Assembly: GCA_022495995.1 (NCBI GenBank)
Contig: JAFEMH010002551.1
Coordinates: 124,001-188,000, forward strand
Direction: 5' to 3'
Length of the DNA stretch: 64,000 bases
Source: Adenophora triphylla var. japonica
Lineage: Eukaryota > Streptophyta > Magnoliopsida > Asterales > Campanulaceae
The position numbers and the translations under genes were made by a program. The notes under the pieces were generated by a model. It was not told the origin of the DNA and did no database searches. It worked only from the letters and a program-made list of their open reading frames with translations. Positions 45,958 through 57,790 of the stretch are shown piece by piece (the stretch's first letter is position 1; every line of letters starts with the position of its first letter).

Positions 45958-46231
45958 CTCCCTCCATTTCATCAAAATTGATACGAAATTTTTGGGTATG
46001 CGGATTAAGGAAAAGTAAGAGAGAAAAAGTGAAAGAAAATGTTGTGAGTATGAAGAATTAAATAGGAGAGAGAATGAGTGGAAGAAATAGTTAGGAGAAA
46101 GAATGTTGTGAGTGTAAAAGTGAAATAGGAGAGAATGAGTAGTAAAGATTCCTTTCTATTTTGGAAAGTATCAGTTTGACCGGGAGGGACCAAAAAGGAA
46201 ATAAGTATCAATTTTGGTGAGATGGAGATAG
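45958..46231. mobile_element. Stowaway-like MITE downstream of H3 copy 2
   Basis: Ends CTCCCTCCATTTCATC and GATGGAGATAG, flanked by TA. Copy 1 of the H3 block has the uninterrupted site (TTATGTATTTCTTTAG near 9492), which proves insertion after the duplication. Confidence 0.9.
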
Positions 46232-46572
46232 TATTTCTTTAGATGCATTTCATTTTTTGGTATTTAAAATTACTTTTGGATATTTTTGACTTTAATCGGG
46301 AGATTTACCATGTGTTGTACATCAAGTTTCTAAAATCTTGTTTTATGATAATAATATGGGTTGTCAATTGCAGATTTGGGGTATGCATATAACGGGTTGG
46401 TTAAATCATGTTCAAATGGATGATTTCTCTTGGTGGTGTGGGTTGTCAAAAATATTAATATAATCAAAAGGGGATTTTAGGTGCATGCGGTATGCAAGTT
46501 ATGTCAAGGTGGACAAATGAGATTGCCTACGAGATGGGGCTGAGCTGCATTGGATGAGATTGTGATAGCTGA

Positions 46573-46822
46573 GCAAAATAATTAAAATGCCATTAATAAT
46601 GAAGGGCAAAAATGAGAATCGTGAATGAAGGGCTGAGATCGCGAGTCCGAACAATACTCGTAGTTGTGTGGTTCAATGCACCGGCCCCGAATCCATCAAA
46701 CTGACCCCCTTAATTTTAAATAATGAATTTGCACATTTCGACCCCCTTAATTTTAAATAAAGTTTGCACTAAATTATTATTTTGACACACTTGCATACAA
46801 AATCTTGATACATTAACCATAA
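46573..46822. other. Intergenic DNA with a short duplication
   Basis: No gene. GACCCCCTTAATTTTAAATA occurs twice (about 46703 and 46740). Confidence 0.6.
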
Positions 46823-48574
46823 CTAGTGTAACACCCGTGCGTTAAACGCACGATCAAAAAATCTTTAATAAATAACATGAACTAAATTATATAGTTAATA
46901 TAACTAACTATCTCATTTGATTTGCATGACTGTCATTAAATAAAAATAATTATCTCATTTCTAAGTAATTAATATTATCAACAACTCTATTTTTTCATTA
47001 ATTTGCGTCTTTTACAAAATAATTTTTTTGGATATAATTTTATAAAGTCATACTTCGTATTTTCTAACCAATTTATATAATAGTTTTTTTTAATTATCTT
47101 ATATTTTTTATTTAAAAAAAACCCGTATAAAATAGATTTTTTTTAGAAAACTATTTTGAAATAGTTATAACACCATATTTATTGTTTTAGCAATAAATAT
47201 AAAATTTATAACCCAAAAAAAGAATGAATTTAAAATTTCAATACAAATTAATTATCCGAAAATTCAAAAATCCTTTCTTATACTTTGTATTTACCATTTT
47301 TTTTAAGGGTTTATTACAAAAAACTCATTAAAAAAGATGGCATTTACAAAAAAAAAAAAAAACATGTAAGATAGAATTTTACAAAAAACTACTTAATTAA
47401 ATATGAATATTACTAAAAACCATTTTTCACACAAAACACACACCCACACTTTCTCTGTTCACTCTCTCTCTCTACTCAACCGGTCAACCCATCTCCGACG
47501 ACCACCTTCCGCACCTCCGGCGACCACCTCCGGCGAGTCCATTGATTCCGCCCAATTTAGAAGTGCGTGTTTTTGTATGTGTTTAGGCTCTTGAAGAAAA
47601 CAACTTGTATACAGCTTTGTCCCAAAATAAATGTTCATATTTGTCACAATTTATAACAAAAATGGGCATTCATTATTTTAAGAGTTTAAGAGAATATAAA
47701 AACTGGTTTACGAAATGCCAATCTTTAAATTGATAAATCATATCAAATCAGAATGAGTTACGATGCCATTCAGAGGGTGTAATGCATCAAATCAGTCAAT
47801 TACACATCTGACATCTAATCTCTTGCATTCTATCTTGACAAGTATGTGATCCGGTGGACAAAGAACAATAAATACACAATCTGAGTTGAAGAAGAAATTA
47901 ACATAATGTGAATAAACCATGAAGATTTTCCAAACATGATAATATTACATGTCAAAATCGCGGATTTATTTCGGATTTTTATGATTGCACACTCATTATC
48001 TATTTTTTACTATTAGCTAAAAAAATCACTTCGTTCGAATTTTCAACAAAAATATATCATCACATTAATTTAATAATATTACAGATTTCTAAGCATAATC
48101 AATAACTATTTCCGTTTTAAAAATACTATTCATTTAAGAAAAAAAATGAAAAAAATATCTAAATATCATTGTTATACATAAGTCTTTAAAAACAATTATT
48201 ACTATTACCCACATTTCAAAAATATCAATTCATTAAATGAAAAATTCCATGTGTTTCTAAATGTATTTTTACTATTGTTTTTTCATATTTCATTTTTTAC
48301 TTGCAAAATTAAGAGTTTGCAAAACAATGATATTTATAAATTTGTGAATAAAGAGGTTTAGGTATAGTGACTAAAAGTAAGAAAAAAAGTAATGTTTCAT
48401 TTGCATTTAATTAATAGGGGAGAGAATAGGATAATAGGTTAATTTAAAGACAATTAATTATTTTCTTGATTAGTTGATTTAAAGCAAAAAAATATTCTAG
48501 AACCATCCATGTTTTGAAGGAAAAATGAGCTTGTTGAAGTGCTCTATGCACTTCAACCTTTATATATATATAGA
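46823..48574 (-). mobile_element. Non-autonomous Helitron, minus strand
   Basis: Read on minus, it starts A/TCTATATATATATAAAGG (48574) and ends with hairpin CGTGCG-TTTAA-CGCACG (46836-46852), then GGTGTTACACTAG/T at 46823. A second inverted repeat, arms TTGAAGTGC with a 5-base loop, lies just inside the 5' end (48534-48556). No Rep or helicase frame is present. A GC-rich patch at about 47450-47560 differs from the AT-rich rest and may be captured DNA. Confidence 0.8.
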
Positions 48575-48928
48575 TATTCATCCCTAATGCAATCTTGACC
48601 CATCCCAAAAGTTTTCTGGCTTCACCATCGGGGACTGAAATGTAGTCTAAATGCAAGTGCCATGATTGGTCAATGACATTAGCAAAAACAATACCAGTAT
48701 GCAACAAATCGTATGAATAACACTACCCAAAAGGGCAGAGATATTAGCAAAAACAGCCGTTCTTATCTGTAAAAATTCTATTATGGATAAAGCTAATACT
48801 ATCTAAGTTTTGCCATACGGATGAAAATCAAAAATGGCTTCCTTTGCAACTGGAGTTCCACAGTGACCTCAATCATTGCAAAAGATAACAAAAGCGATAA
48901 AGGCAAAAATCCGTCTACCTCTCCCCTA
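48575..48928 (-). other. Downstream and 3' untranslated region of the PABP gene
   Basis: No frame of note. The part next to the stop codon (48929) should be 3' leader of the PABP transcript; the transcript end cannot be fixed from sequence. Confidence 0.5.
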
Positions 48929-51900
48929 TCAGTTGACTGCCACTCCTGGTGATAAAAAACTAGAACTAGAATGAAGTCCCTTTTGCCCGGAGGATACTTT
49001 GGTCTTGGACAACTTGAGTACCTGCACAGCCTCTTCCACCTTGGAAGCCAATGATTCTGGTGACTCCAGCAGCAAAAGCAGTTCCGAGTTGTCCATCTCC
49101 AGAAGCATTCCCGTTATCTTTGCACCTAGCTCAGGCTGCAATCAAAACGAAATATAATTTTAGAGTAAATAGAATCAACTGGACTCTCGTTATGTTCAGA
49201 GGTGGATCCAGTAGTTAATCAACACAAATTACACTATAAAAATTAAAGTCAACGGAGACTGAAACACAAGACCACAAGGTTAAAAACCATAGTTACCGGT
49301 TAATCGAATTCATCTGGGACTCTACGTACAAAATTTAAACCTAGAGGGCAGTTGTTTTCACCCTCAAAATATTTACACAACCATTAATTGTACAACACTT
49401 TTAAAGGTGGGTGTGTTTAAAGATTTTAAGAGTATAAACATCAGTTTTTTTTATATATACTCCCTCCGTCCCACCCAACTGTGAACCATTGACCAAGGCA
49501 GGCCGATTAAGAAATATTATTAAGATAATGAAAATGTGTGATAGAAAATGAAGAGAGGGAATGAGTGGAGTAAATAGTAGGTTGGCTTAATAAATTGTAT
49601 GGTGGAGAATGAGTGGAGTTAATGAGTGAGTGGGGTAGGGAGAATATAAAATATTAAAGGACATACCATTTATGGTAGTTCACACCGAGCTAGGACGGAC
49701 CAAAAGAGAAATAAGTGTACACTGGGATGGGACGGAGGGAGTATATATCCATAGTATACTCCCTCCGTCCCGGACCTTGGTGGCTAGTTTGACTTTTCAC
49801 GTAAATTAAGGAGAGAGTATTATATTGAAAGTGTTGTGAGTGTGAAAATAAAATAGGAGAGAGAATGAGTGGAGGGAATAGTAAATTATAATGGTGTTGT
49901 GAGTATTAAAATAATGTAGGAGAGAGAATGAGTGGAGGGAATAGTAAAGATTCCTTTCCATTTTAGGAAATGTGCACGTAGGTTTGGGACGCCCAAAATG
50001 GAAAGTGTGCACGTAGGTATGGGACGGAGGGAGTAAATCACACCTCCACTATCTACAGTACTATGAACAGTTCCATCTGCCGAATTTCCCATTTTGCCCT
50101 CACTAAGTTGTCCCTTTCCCATTTTGCCCTTTTAATTTTTTTTTTTTTTTAAATCCTTTAAAAAAAATTTTTTTAACTAAAAAAAAAATAAAAAAATGTG
50201 TCCTCGGACACGGGCTTTTACTAGTATATATATATATATATATATTACTTTTGCATTCCCAATAAAAGCTTACCACGCTCCCAACTGGCGTACCGACTAA
50301 TCCTACCCCTAACGTATCCAAATTTTTAAAAGTCGCGTTCCTCGTTCCCGTTCCCGCATCCCAAAACGTCCCAGGGAACTATTCCCGGTAACCATGTTAA
50401 AAACCATGCTTTTTATCCACTGAACTAAGTTACCTAATTAATGAGTACACTCTGTAAACATTTTTTTTCCCGTGTAAAGGGGGAATTTAAGTGGATGCAC
50501 TTGATCCCGTTGCTTGGCCGTGTGTCCGCCAATGGTTATGTTGATTGCTAACTTAGAAAACCATAGTAAAATGAGAAAACATAATCACAGCTTACCTTGT
50601 GCTGTAGGACAAGGGGGTAAAGACGCTCCCCAAGTATTTGTTTCTGGTGCTCAGGGGTTGCAGCAGCAAGTGTAGTACTCAAGTTTTCTGGTCCCTCCGC
50701 CCCAGTTCCAGCTGAATTTGAAGTGGCAGATTGCCCACCACTTCCTTTGTTTGTCACACGCCCATTTCCCATATATTTAACCTGGCCGGCCCACTGCAAG
50801 AAAGCATTGCAATTCAATGATCATTCTATGAATTAAGTAAACATAACAGCTGTGATTACAGGTGTTACACACACTGGAATGATATTACTAGTATACACAG
50901 GCAAGGGTAAGTTTATTTTTTTTGTACACCTAAATGTGAATTTTAGGGCTGTGAAAAGGACCTGCTGATTGCTTGAATCTTTCAAGGAGAGAGTGGGTTG
51001 TTGCAGAAGAGGCACGTACGGAACAGCATGACCACCATCCTGTGCATGCCCATTCACCCTTCCTCTATTTTGCCTCTGTTGTCTTGGTTGGTTGGGCATC
51101 TGCAAGACCATCCATATGTCAAGTGCTTGAAAAATATTTGAAACAAAATATTTAGCATATCAAGATATTTACTACTTTGTCAGCTTGAGAAAGGTGAGAC
51201 GAGTTAATTAAATTGCTTATTACTCAGTTCAGGGTCTCAGAAGCTTACTATGGGAAGTGTTGATGGTTGAAAAGCAGGACTGGTTGGAGGTGCAAAAATA
51301 TTAGGCCTCCACCCTGGCCTTAGTCCCATAGGTTGATATATAAGCCCTGGTCGTGGAGGTACTTGTGAAATAATACCATTTAGAGCAGTGTAGTAATAAG
51401 GAGGATAGACACCAGGGATAACAGCTGATGGTGCACCAAATCCTGCCAAACGCTGTGCATGCTGAATCTGCAATTGCGCTTGTCTCTCTTCTTTCCTTTG
51501 AGCAATGGCTACATACAGAGGCTTTTGTCGAAGCATATACCCTGCAAGACCAAATTCATAAGGGAGCTCAGAAAAGTACAACCAAAGATGTTCAAAATTC
51601 TGTTACTAGAGTTGTAAAAGATCCAAAACCATGTACTCCCTCCGTCTCAATTAGAGGTTATTACATCATCTGCAAGTAGTCGATGCTAACTGCAAAGCAT
51701 AAGAACTCACCATGGAAAGTATTAGCAGCTTCATTGGCCTCCTCAGGTGTGGAGAAGCACACAAATCCAAACCCCTTGCTAATTCCTTTATCGTTTCTCA
51801 TAAGCTTGGCAGAAGTTATGGTACCACACTGACTGAAGTGTTCTCGCAGTTCATCTTCAGTAATATCATCCTCAATATTCTTGACATAGACATTTGAACT

Positions 51901-53678
51901 CTGGAACAAAAATGTAAGAGCATACAATTATCATAAAGAAACAAAAACTAAACAATCAATGAGGGAAACATAGAGGACCAGATACCTGATATTTTAACAC
52001 TTGCTCCTTCCTTTTGTCCTCAAACTGATGGCGCAAAATTTGCTCACGCTCTGCTTTTTTCTGTGCCCTACCAACATAAAGAACCTTTGAACCTGCTCAT
52101 AATCCCAAGGTAAATAGGGGTCAAGTCAAATGAGGTGACTATTATTGTTAAGCACAATAACCTCATAGAAGCATAACCTACCAAGTTGCACTCCGTTCAT
52201 AGCGTCGACTGCCTTCCTTGCATCATCTGGGCTTTCAAAGTTCACAAATCCAAAACCTTTTGAGGCTCCATTTTCATGCTTCGTGATAACCAAGCTAACA
52301 ATTTTCCCATATGCAGCGAATTTTTCTGTTAAAAGTTCTTCTGTTATATCTAGGTCCAAATTTTTTATGTACAGATTTGTATATTTAACATCTGGACTGG
52401 GTAAAATACGTTCACTTTTCTTCAAGAACTTTCCAACATACCTACACCAAGATTGTTGTATTAACCACTAAGTGGACCAAAGAAGAAAGGAAATGCAAAA
52501 CTTTGAACATGACCTCAAAAAAGGATCCTAATGAAATAGGATAATCATGTTTAATATCCAGAGTATGTTCAACTAAAGTAGAACATAGAGATAGAATTGA
52601 CTTACATCTGTTTGCCTTCAACATTTTCTCCATTGAGCTTCTCAATGGCAGCATTTGCAAATTCCTCGGACTCAAACTGCACAAACCCGTATCCTTTGCT
52701 TTTTCCATCTTCAAACGTGACAACTTTGGAAGACAAAATATTCCCAAACTTTTGAAACAATTCTTGAAGCTTCAAATTATCAACTGAATCGCTCAAGTTC
52801 TGCAACAAATGACCCTTGAAAGCATTAAATTCGAATCCTAGTAAGCAAAGCACACCGTGAAAGTGATGGCACAAAAACATATAAACTTTTGTTATAATTT
52901 ATTTTCTTTCCTTGAACGGAACTTTTTTTTTATCAAACAAGTGGAGTGGAAATTTATAGTTGTGCACCAAAAATAGTCAGTTGCGCATAGTAATATTTAT
53001 GCATTAGCAACACAGAATTCAGTGCACAACTACAACTCTTATCCAGAGAGTACTAAACATTATCGTCCAGAAATCAGGTATACCTTGACAAACACGTTCC
53101 CAACTCCACTTCTTCTCGCATCAGAATCACGATGCGACCATGTAACTCTTATAACTTTCCCATAAAGCACAGAGTGATTCTTTGTCTCAATAGCCTGAGT
53201 GGCTGCTCCAAATAAGAAAAAAACGAGTAGTGCGGACTTATAATTAGAATCTACCAACTCCAGAACTCATAAAAATAAAAGCAACCAAATGATTGAATAT
53301 AAACAACCACATAATTGCCTGAGGATCAGAGCCATTAGGATATGATCCATCATAGGAGGCTGAGGATTACATTGATGCCCACAATAAATCACACTCAAAC
53401 AGAAAACAACCATCAAATCTTTAATCACTTTCCACTTTATTATGATTTCTCTTTCCAAAAACAACCGGATAGTCATTTATGACATGCAAATAACCCTTAA
53501 AATTGTGAATACCCGAATACAATTACACCACTCATTCAGATGCACTTACAAAAAAAATATGAAGTAACCATCAAACAGTGAACTAATCAAAATTGAAGAA
53601 GCATTTACAAGCATCATTATTCAAACACAATAACTGATTAGATAAATCACAGGAACATTCAATTCTAATAAAATGGTG

Positions 53679-53749
<71 letters not shown>

Positions 53750-54224
53750 TTATTTTTTTTGCAATTAACTAGAACCACTCAATCAAAATATTCTAATCAA
53801 AACCTAGAGGCTCATCGAAATAGAAAATTCAAGAGAAGCAAATTTCCTATTAAAGTAACCATCAGAAATCACAGCAATCAAACAGAGAATTCAAATCAAA
53901 ATCTCCAAATTAATTAAAGAGAATTGTTATTTACCCCCGCAATATTACTGAATACCCCCGCAATATTAATTCTACCCAATATTCAACACTAGTCACACCA
54001 CCCCTATCCCAATTTTACCCCTTTCTTCTTCCACTCACCCACCCCCCATCGCCATTCTTCTCATCCCAACCCATCGTCGGCGCCACCCTCCTACCCCATC
54101 CCCCATCTCTTTGCCGTCGCCTCCTCCTCCTCTTCCTCACACCGCCCCTGTTGTGAGGAAGAATCTTCTTGCAGCTGATTTCTCTTCTTCCAAGATTTTA
54201 AATCGAAGTGATATAAGTACATAT

Positions 54225-54278
<54 letters not shown>

Positions 54279-55189
54279 TACTTTGAGCAAAAAAGATGGT
54301 CATAAAGGTGAACCAAAAGACAGTGGCGATTTGCTGAGCAGGTGGACCTTGGAAGTCTTGATTTAAGGGGCGTTCAAAAAGCCAAACAAGAAGACCCACA
54401 AGGACGAAGCAACTATAGCTAGCCACACATTAAGACCAAAGGGTTTGAAGAAGATCCACATGTCTTCGTAGTCAATTCTTGCTAATGTTCCAACACCAAA
54501 GACAGAGTAAGGTACTGTGAAATCTACCCATTTGGATCTGTTGGCCAGAATGGTTATATCTGACAAGAAAACAACAGGGGCGGTGTGAGGAAGAGGAGGA
54601 GGAGGCGACGGCAAAGAGAATGGGGGATGGGGTAGGAGGGTGGCGCCGGCGATGGGTTGGGATGGGGAAGAATGGCGGTGGGGGGTTGGGTGGGCTGAGG
54701 AAGAAAGGGGTAAATTTGGGAGAGGGGTGGTGTGACTAGTCTTGATTATTGGGTACTGTTATTCAGTAATGTTGCAAGGTAAATAACAATTCTCTTGATT
54801 AAAATCGGATGTTAACCAATCACTCACTATACAACGTAAGTACGTAACAATAGAACCGAATTTCTAATCGAAACCAGACGATTAAACCGAACAAACGCCA
54901 AAAACAAACAATCTGAAGGAACGACATTGCGATGAAAGAGCAAAACAAAGGTGAAAAGTATACCGTCTTGACGAGAAGTGAAGTTGACGTAGCCATAACA
55001 GAGGGAGCGGCCAGTGGAGGAGTCGCGACAAACGCGAACGGAGGTCAAGGACTTGAATTCCGAGAAGGCGTTGTTGAGTTGGATATCTGTAAGGTCAGGG
55101 TGCAAATCCCCGATATAGAGCGACAACATTGGTTCCTGAACCGGTGTCGTCGTCGTCATCGTCTGTAGCGGTGGAAGAGTCGCCGCCAT
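48929..55189 (-). CDS. PAB: Poly(A)-binding protein, cytoplasmic type (10 exons)
   Basis: Exons (minus): 55189-54964, 53202-53084, 52799-52606, 52441-52182, 52092-51986, 51900-51711, 51541-51249, 51099-50962, 50793-50596, 49135-48929. They total 1932 bases, in frame throughout, giving 643 residues, the normal family length; all junctions are GT..AG. RRM1 is about residues 23-102 ([13 protein letters not shown]), RRM2 111-187 (VFVKNL, GYGFVQF), RRM3 202-279 (LYIKNL, GFGFVNF) and RRM4 303-380 (VYVKNI, GFGFVCF). A proline- and glutamine-rich linker precedes the MLLE domain ([15 protein letters not shown], about 580-595). The protein binds poly(A) tails and recruits translation factors through MLLE. 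The MLLE domain is split by the 1.46 kb last intron, which is full of transposons. Confidence 0.95.
49460..49741. mobile_element. Stowaway-like MITE in PABP last intron (1)
   Basis: Ends CTCCCTCCGTCCC and GGGACGGAGGGAG between TA bases. Confidence 0.9.
49759..50033. mobile_element. Stowaway-like MITE in PABP last intron (2)
   Basis: Ends CTCCCTCCGTCCC and GGGACGGAGGGAG, flanked by TA; it contains a duplicated block (GTTGTGAGT..GAGAATGAGTGGAGG). It starts 17 bases after the previous MITE. Confidence 0.9.
50039..50224 (+). mobile_element. Short non-autonomous Helitron in PABP last intron
   Basis: It shares ACAGTACT, CCATTTTGCCCT and TTGTCCCTTT with the Helitron at 43633 and ends with GTGTCC-TC-GGACAC (50198-50211) then GGGCTTTTACTAG/T. 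The start is uncertain. A TA run follows (50226-50245). Confidence 0.7.
51634..51656. mobile_element. MITE end remnant in a PABP intron
   Basis: CTCCCTCCGTCTC preceded by TA; only one terminus is left. Confidence 0.4.
53682..53740. repeat. AT microsatellite in PABP intron 1
   Basis: About 58 bases of AT repeats followed by a T run. Confidence 0.95.
53919..54794. mobile_element. Pack-MULE in PABP intron 1
   Basis: Long inverted ends of about 220 bases (start GAGAATTGTTATTTACC, end GGTAAATAACAATTCTC) are flanked by 9-base repeats TTAATTAAA (53910-53918) and TTGATTAAA (54795-54803), one mismatch. Long inverted ends plus a 9-base duplication are the Mutator-like signature. The centre carries a fragment of a glutamate-receptor gene. 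Confidence 0.85.
54285..54563 (-). pseudogene. Captured glutamate receptor-like (GLR) channel fragment
   Basis: On the minus strand the translation reads [20 protein letters not shown], then a membrane segment ([16 protein letters not shown]), and after a frameshift near 54425 [15 protein letters not shown] and [19 protein letters not shown]. This is the part of a plant GLR from the end of the ligand-binding half through M1 to the pore loop and M2. It is frameshifted, lacks both ends of the gene and continues into a GA-repeat (54233-54278), so it is non-functional as a channel. Confidence 0.85.
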
Positions 55190-55400
55190 TGTCGATTCGC
55201 CGGCGTTCAGAGATACAACAAAAACAGAATCCTAGAGAGAGAAAACGACTCTCCACATTCAAGAAACACACAGTGAAGAGAGAGAGAAAGCGTTTCGTTT
55301 GTTACGGAATTGATTTGGTACTAGTATTATACAGCGAGGAATATGAGAAATGATCTTTTTGCTTTAAAAAGGTTGCGTTTTATCGAAGAAAAAGGTGATT
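55190..55400 (-). promoter_or_regulatory. PABP 5' leader and promoter region
   Basis: The minus strand upstream of the PABP Met at 55189 has a leader rich in CT (CTCTCTCT, TTTCTC). No clear TATA box is seen; this is usual for a housekeeping gene. Confidence 0.35.
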
Positions 55401-55544
55401 TTATTTTATTTTCTCTATTTTCAGGAAAATGAGAACTTATTATTGTTATACTTACTTTCGATATAAAGTTCTTGCTTTTTTTTTTTTTTTTAGATTTGCT
55501 CCAGAGTTTTGTTTTATTTTTTAAATGAATAATTGGATTCACTA

Positions 55545-55632
55545 GCTTACAATAACAACCTCTTTCCGCATGTACTCGTGTGCGTACTGCTTACAATAAC
55601 AACCTCTTCCCGCATGTACTCGCGTGCACAGC
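55545..55632. repeat. 44-base tandem duplication
   Basis: Two units starting GCTTACAATAACAACCTC and containing CCGCATGTACTCG lie side by side (55545-55588 and 55589-55632) with few differences. Confidence 0.9.
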
Positions 55633-55872
55633 TCCCGACATCGAAGGGTCTTTTACTACTTCAGCCTCGTAGAGATGTAAGACGAGTAAAGCTAGATATA
55701 ATTCTATTAACTTTTCCTTTTCAATTTTGTTTTTTATATTCTTAATTTTTTTTTTAATAACCTTCTATAATCAAGCTAAATTTTTTATTGTTGTGGGACC
55801 AAAGGAATATTTTGAGTCGAATTTTTGCATGGATGCGGGAGGGTTTTGTAATGGTGGCGTTTCGACATCGTT

Positions 55873-56635
55873 AGGCCATGTACAATATAGAGTTGAATGA
55901 GGGAGTTGAGAGGGAGTTAGTTAATTGAGAGTGTTTAATAGGGTAGTTGAGAGGGCGGTGATTGAAGAGTTGGGTTGAAAATGTTCAACCCGGTTGAAGA
56001 GAACAGGTGTCAAGAAATGATTGGCGCGTGGACTTCACTTCACGCCATGGCGCGTCCGGCCCTTTTTTATTGATTTTTTTTTCGGATAGGACAGGTGTCC
56101 GTCTATGATTGGATGCTGAATGTTTTTCTTTTTATTTTTCTACCCCGTTTTTTGAGCTCAATTATTTGACAGAAATAATTTTTTTCCCCAAAATTCTGAA
56201 ATTTTTTTCTCTATAAAATGACATAACTTTCATATTTTTTGTACACCAAAAAAATTAATAATTTATTTTACAATAATAAAATCTCGAATTAAAAAAATTA
56301 AATAAAATCTCGAATTAAAAAAATTAAAAAAATCTCGAATTTATAAATAAAAATATTAATAATTTATTTTTTAATAATAAATTATTATTATTTTTATTAA
56401 TTTTTTAATTATAAAATTAAATATTGTAAATAAAATAAAAGTGGTGGGGTATAGAATGATGAGTTGAGAGGAGTTGAATTTTAAATTAAACTAGCTTATT
56501 GTGGGGGTGTAGTTGAGAAAGTAGTTGAATGATTAAGTGGATGGAGAGAGAAGATGAGGTGTCGTGATATTAAGGTAGTTGAATATTTTTTGATAGTTGA
56601 TGGTAGTTGAGTTATTGGACTTGGTCTTATAGATA
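55873..56635. mobile_element. MITE, relative of family W on the other strand
   Basis: It shares, in reverse, features of the 43877-45085 elements (GTTGAATTTTAAATTAAACTA, AGAATGATGAGTTG, GTTCAACCCGG). Ends TTAGGCCATGTACAAT and TGGACTTGGTCTTA are roughly inverted. No gene. Confidence 0.5.
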
Positions 56636-56744
56636 ACTGTATTTCCACGTGATAGACAAGCGCCTATGATGCACCTTCCGGTCTTTGCAATTGGATTAGC
56701 CACCTGTTTATTCATTGTAACAGGCTACTCTCTTCATCTCGCTA

Positions 56745-57003
56745 CAATCTGCACACTTTCTTTATTGGGCGTTCCATTACAAACTTCACACTTTCTAAAA
56801 TGGCAAATTTTTTTTACTATTCCACCCACTAATTCTCTCTCTTACTTTACTTTTATACTCACAACACCAATCAAATCACTATTTTCTACCACACTTTCTC
56901 TCTTCAACCTCACTTTTCATACTCACAACATTTTCTCCACTAACTTTTTCCTTAATTTGCGCGCAAACAGTAACTGTAAACTTACTACCGAGACGGAGGG
57001 AGT
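56745..57003. mobile_element. Stowaway-like MITE, one worn end
   Basis: Right end CCGAGACGGAGGGAG before TA; the body has ACTATTCCACCCAC and TCACAACA blocks seen in other copies of this MITE type. Confidence 0.6.
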
Positions 57004-57154
57004 ACATTATTTTAAGGGCTATTTTCATCCGAAATGGAGACAAAATTTCTTCAAAACCAGAAATAATAAAGCCTTTTTTTTATGTTGATTCGAACAATAT
57101 ATTTTAAATTATGTTAATGATCTATAGACTAATATTTTTTATGGCTCATAATAT

Positions 57155-57400
57155 ATATTTCCCCCATCTCACCTTAATCGGATTGATTTTTTGAGCACGA
57201 TAATTAAAGAAAAGTAAAGTATAACAAATGTGTTATGAGTATAAAAAATAAAATAAAAGAAAAAATGAGTGGGAAAAATAAAAATTTGATTGATATTGTT
57301 AGTATAAAAATAAAGTAACAGAGAGAAAGAGGGAGAGAAATAATATAAAAAAATTGTCATTTTGAATAGTACAGTTTGAGATGGAACGGAGAAAAATGAT
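57155..57400. mobile_element. Decayed Stowaway-like MITE
   Basis: Left CCCCCATCTCACC and right GAGATGGAACGGAG are roughly inverted; the body resembles other copies (GTTATGAGTATAAAA, AATGAGTGGGA). Confidence 0.45.
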
Positions 57401-57790
57401 AAAAAGTTCGATTTAAGATGAGACAGAGAAAATATCTCTGTTGAAATGTTAAGATTTAAAAGAATTATATTATTTATTTATTTTAGTATTATATTACTGT
57501 AATAGAAAGTATTTCGAAAAATGTAATAATTTCAAAATAAAATAATTTATTGAAAATGGGAAATCAGAAAACAAGAAGAAGATGAGGAGACGGAAAAAGA
57601 TAACTGAAAAATTAACGGAATAGAATTAACAGGACTAACTCGAGTCTTATGAAAACACAATCTCCGTAAGAAAAATTTGCCCCACTTTGGTGCTAACGGT
57701 TGAAACGGCAATCCTCTCGTAAGATGAAACGAATTTTCGAATCTTGATGGAAGCACTTCAATTCAAATTAGGAAAACTACGAACTAACAA
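57401..57790. other. Intergenic DNA, no gene seen
   Basis: AT-rich sequence up to the copia LTR. Short frames here have no recognisable product. Confidence 0.5.

Noticed and set aside
54091..54426. Possible signal or membrane protein with a Ser-Leu repeat
   Set aside because: The Ser-Leu run is a GA/CT microsatellite; only the part matching GLR is meaningful and it is a captured fragment.
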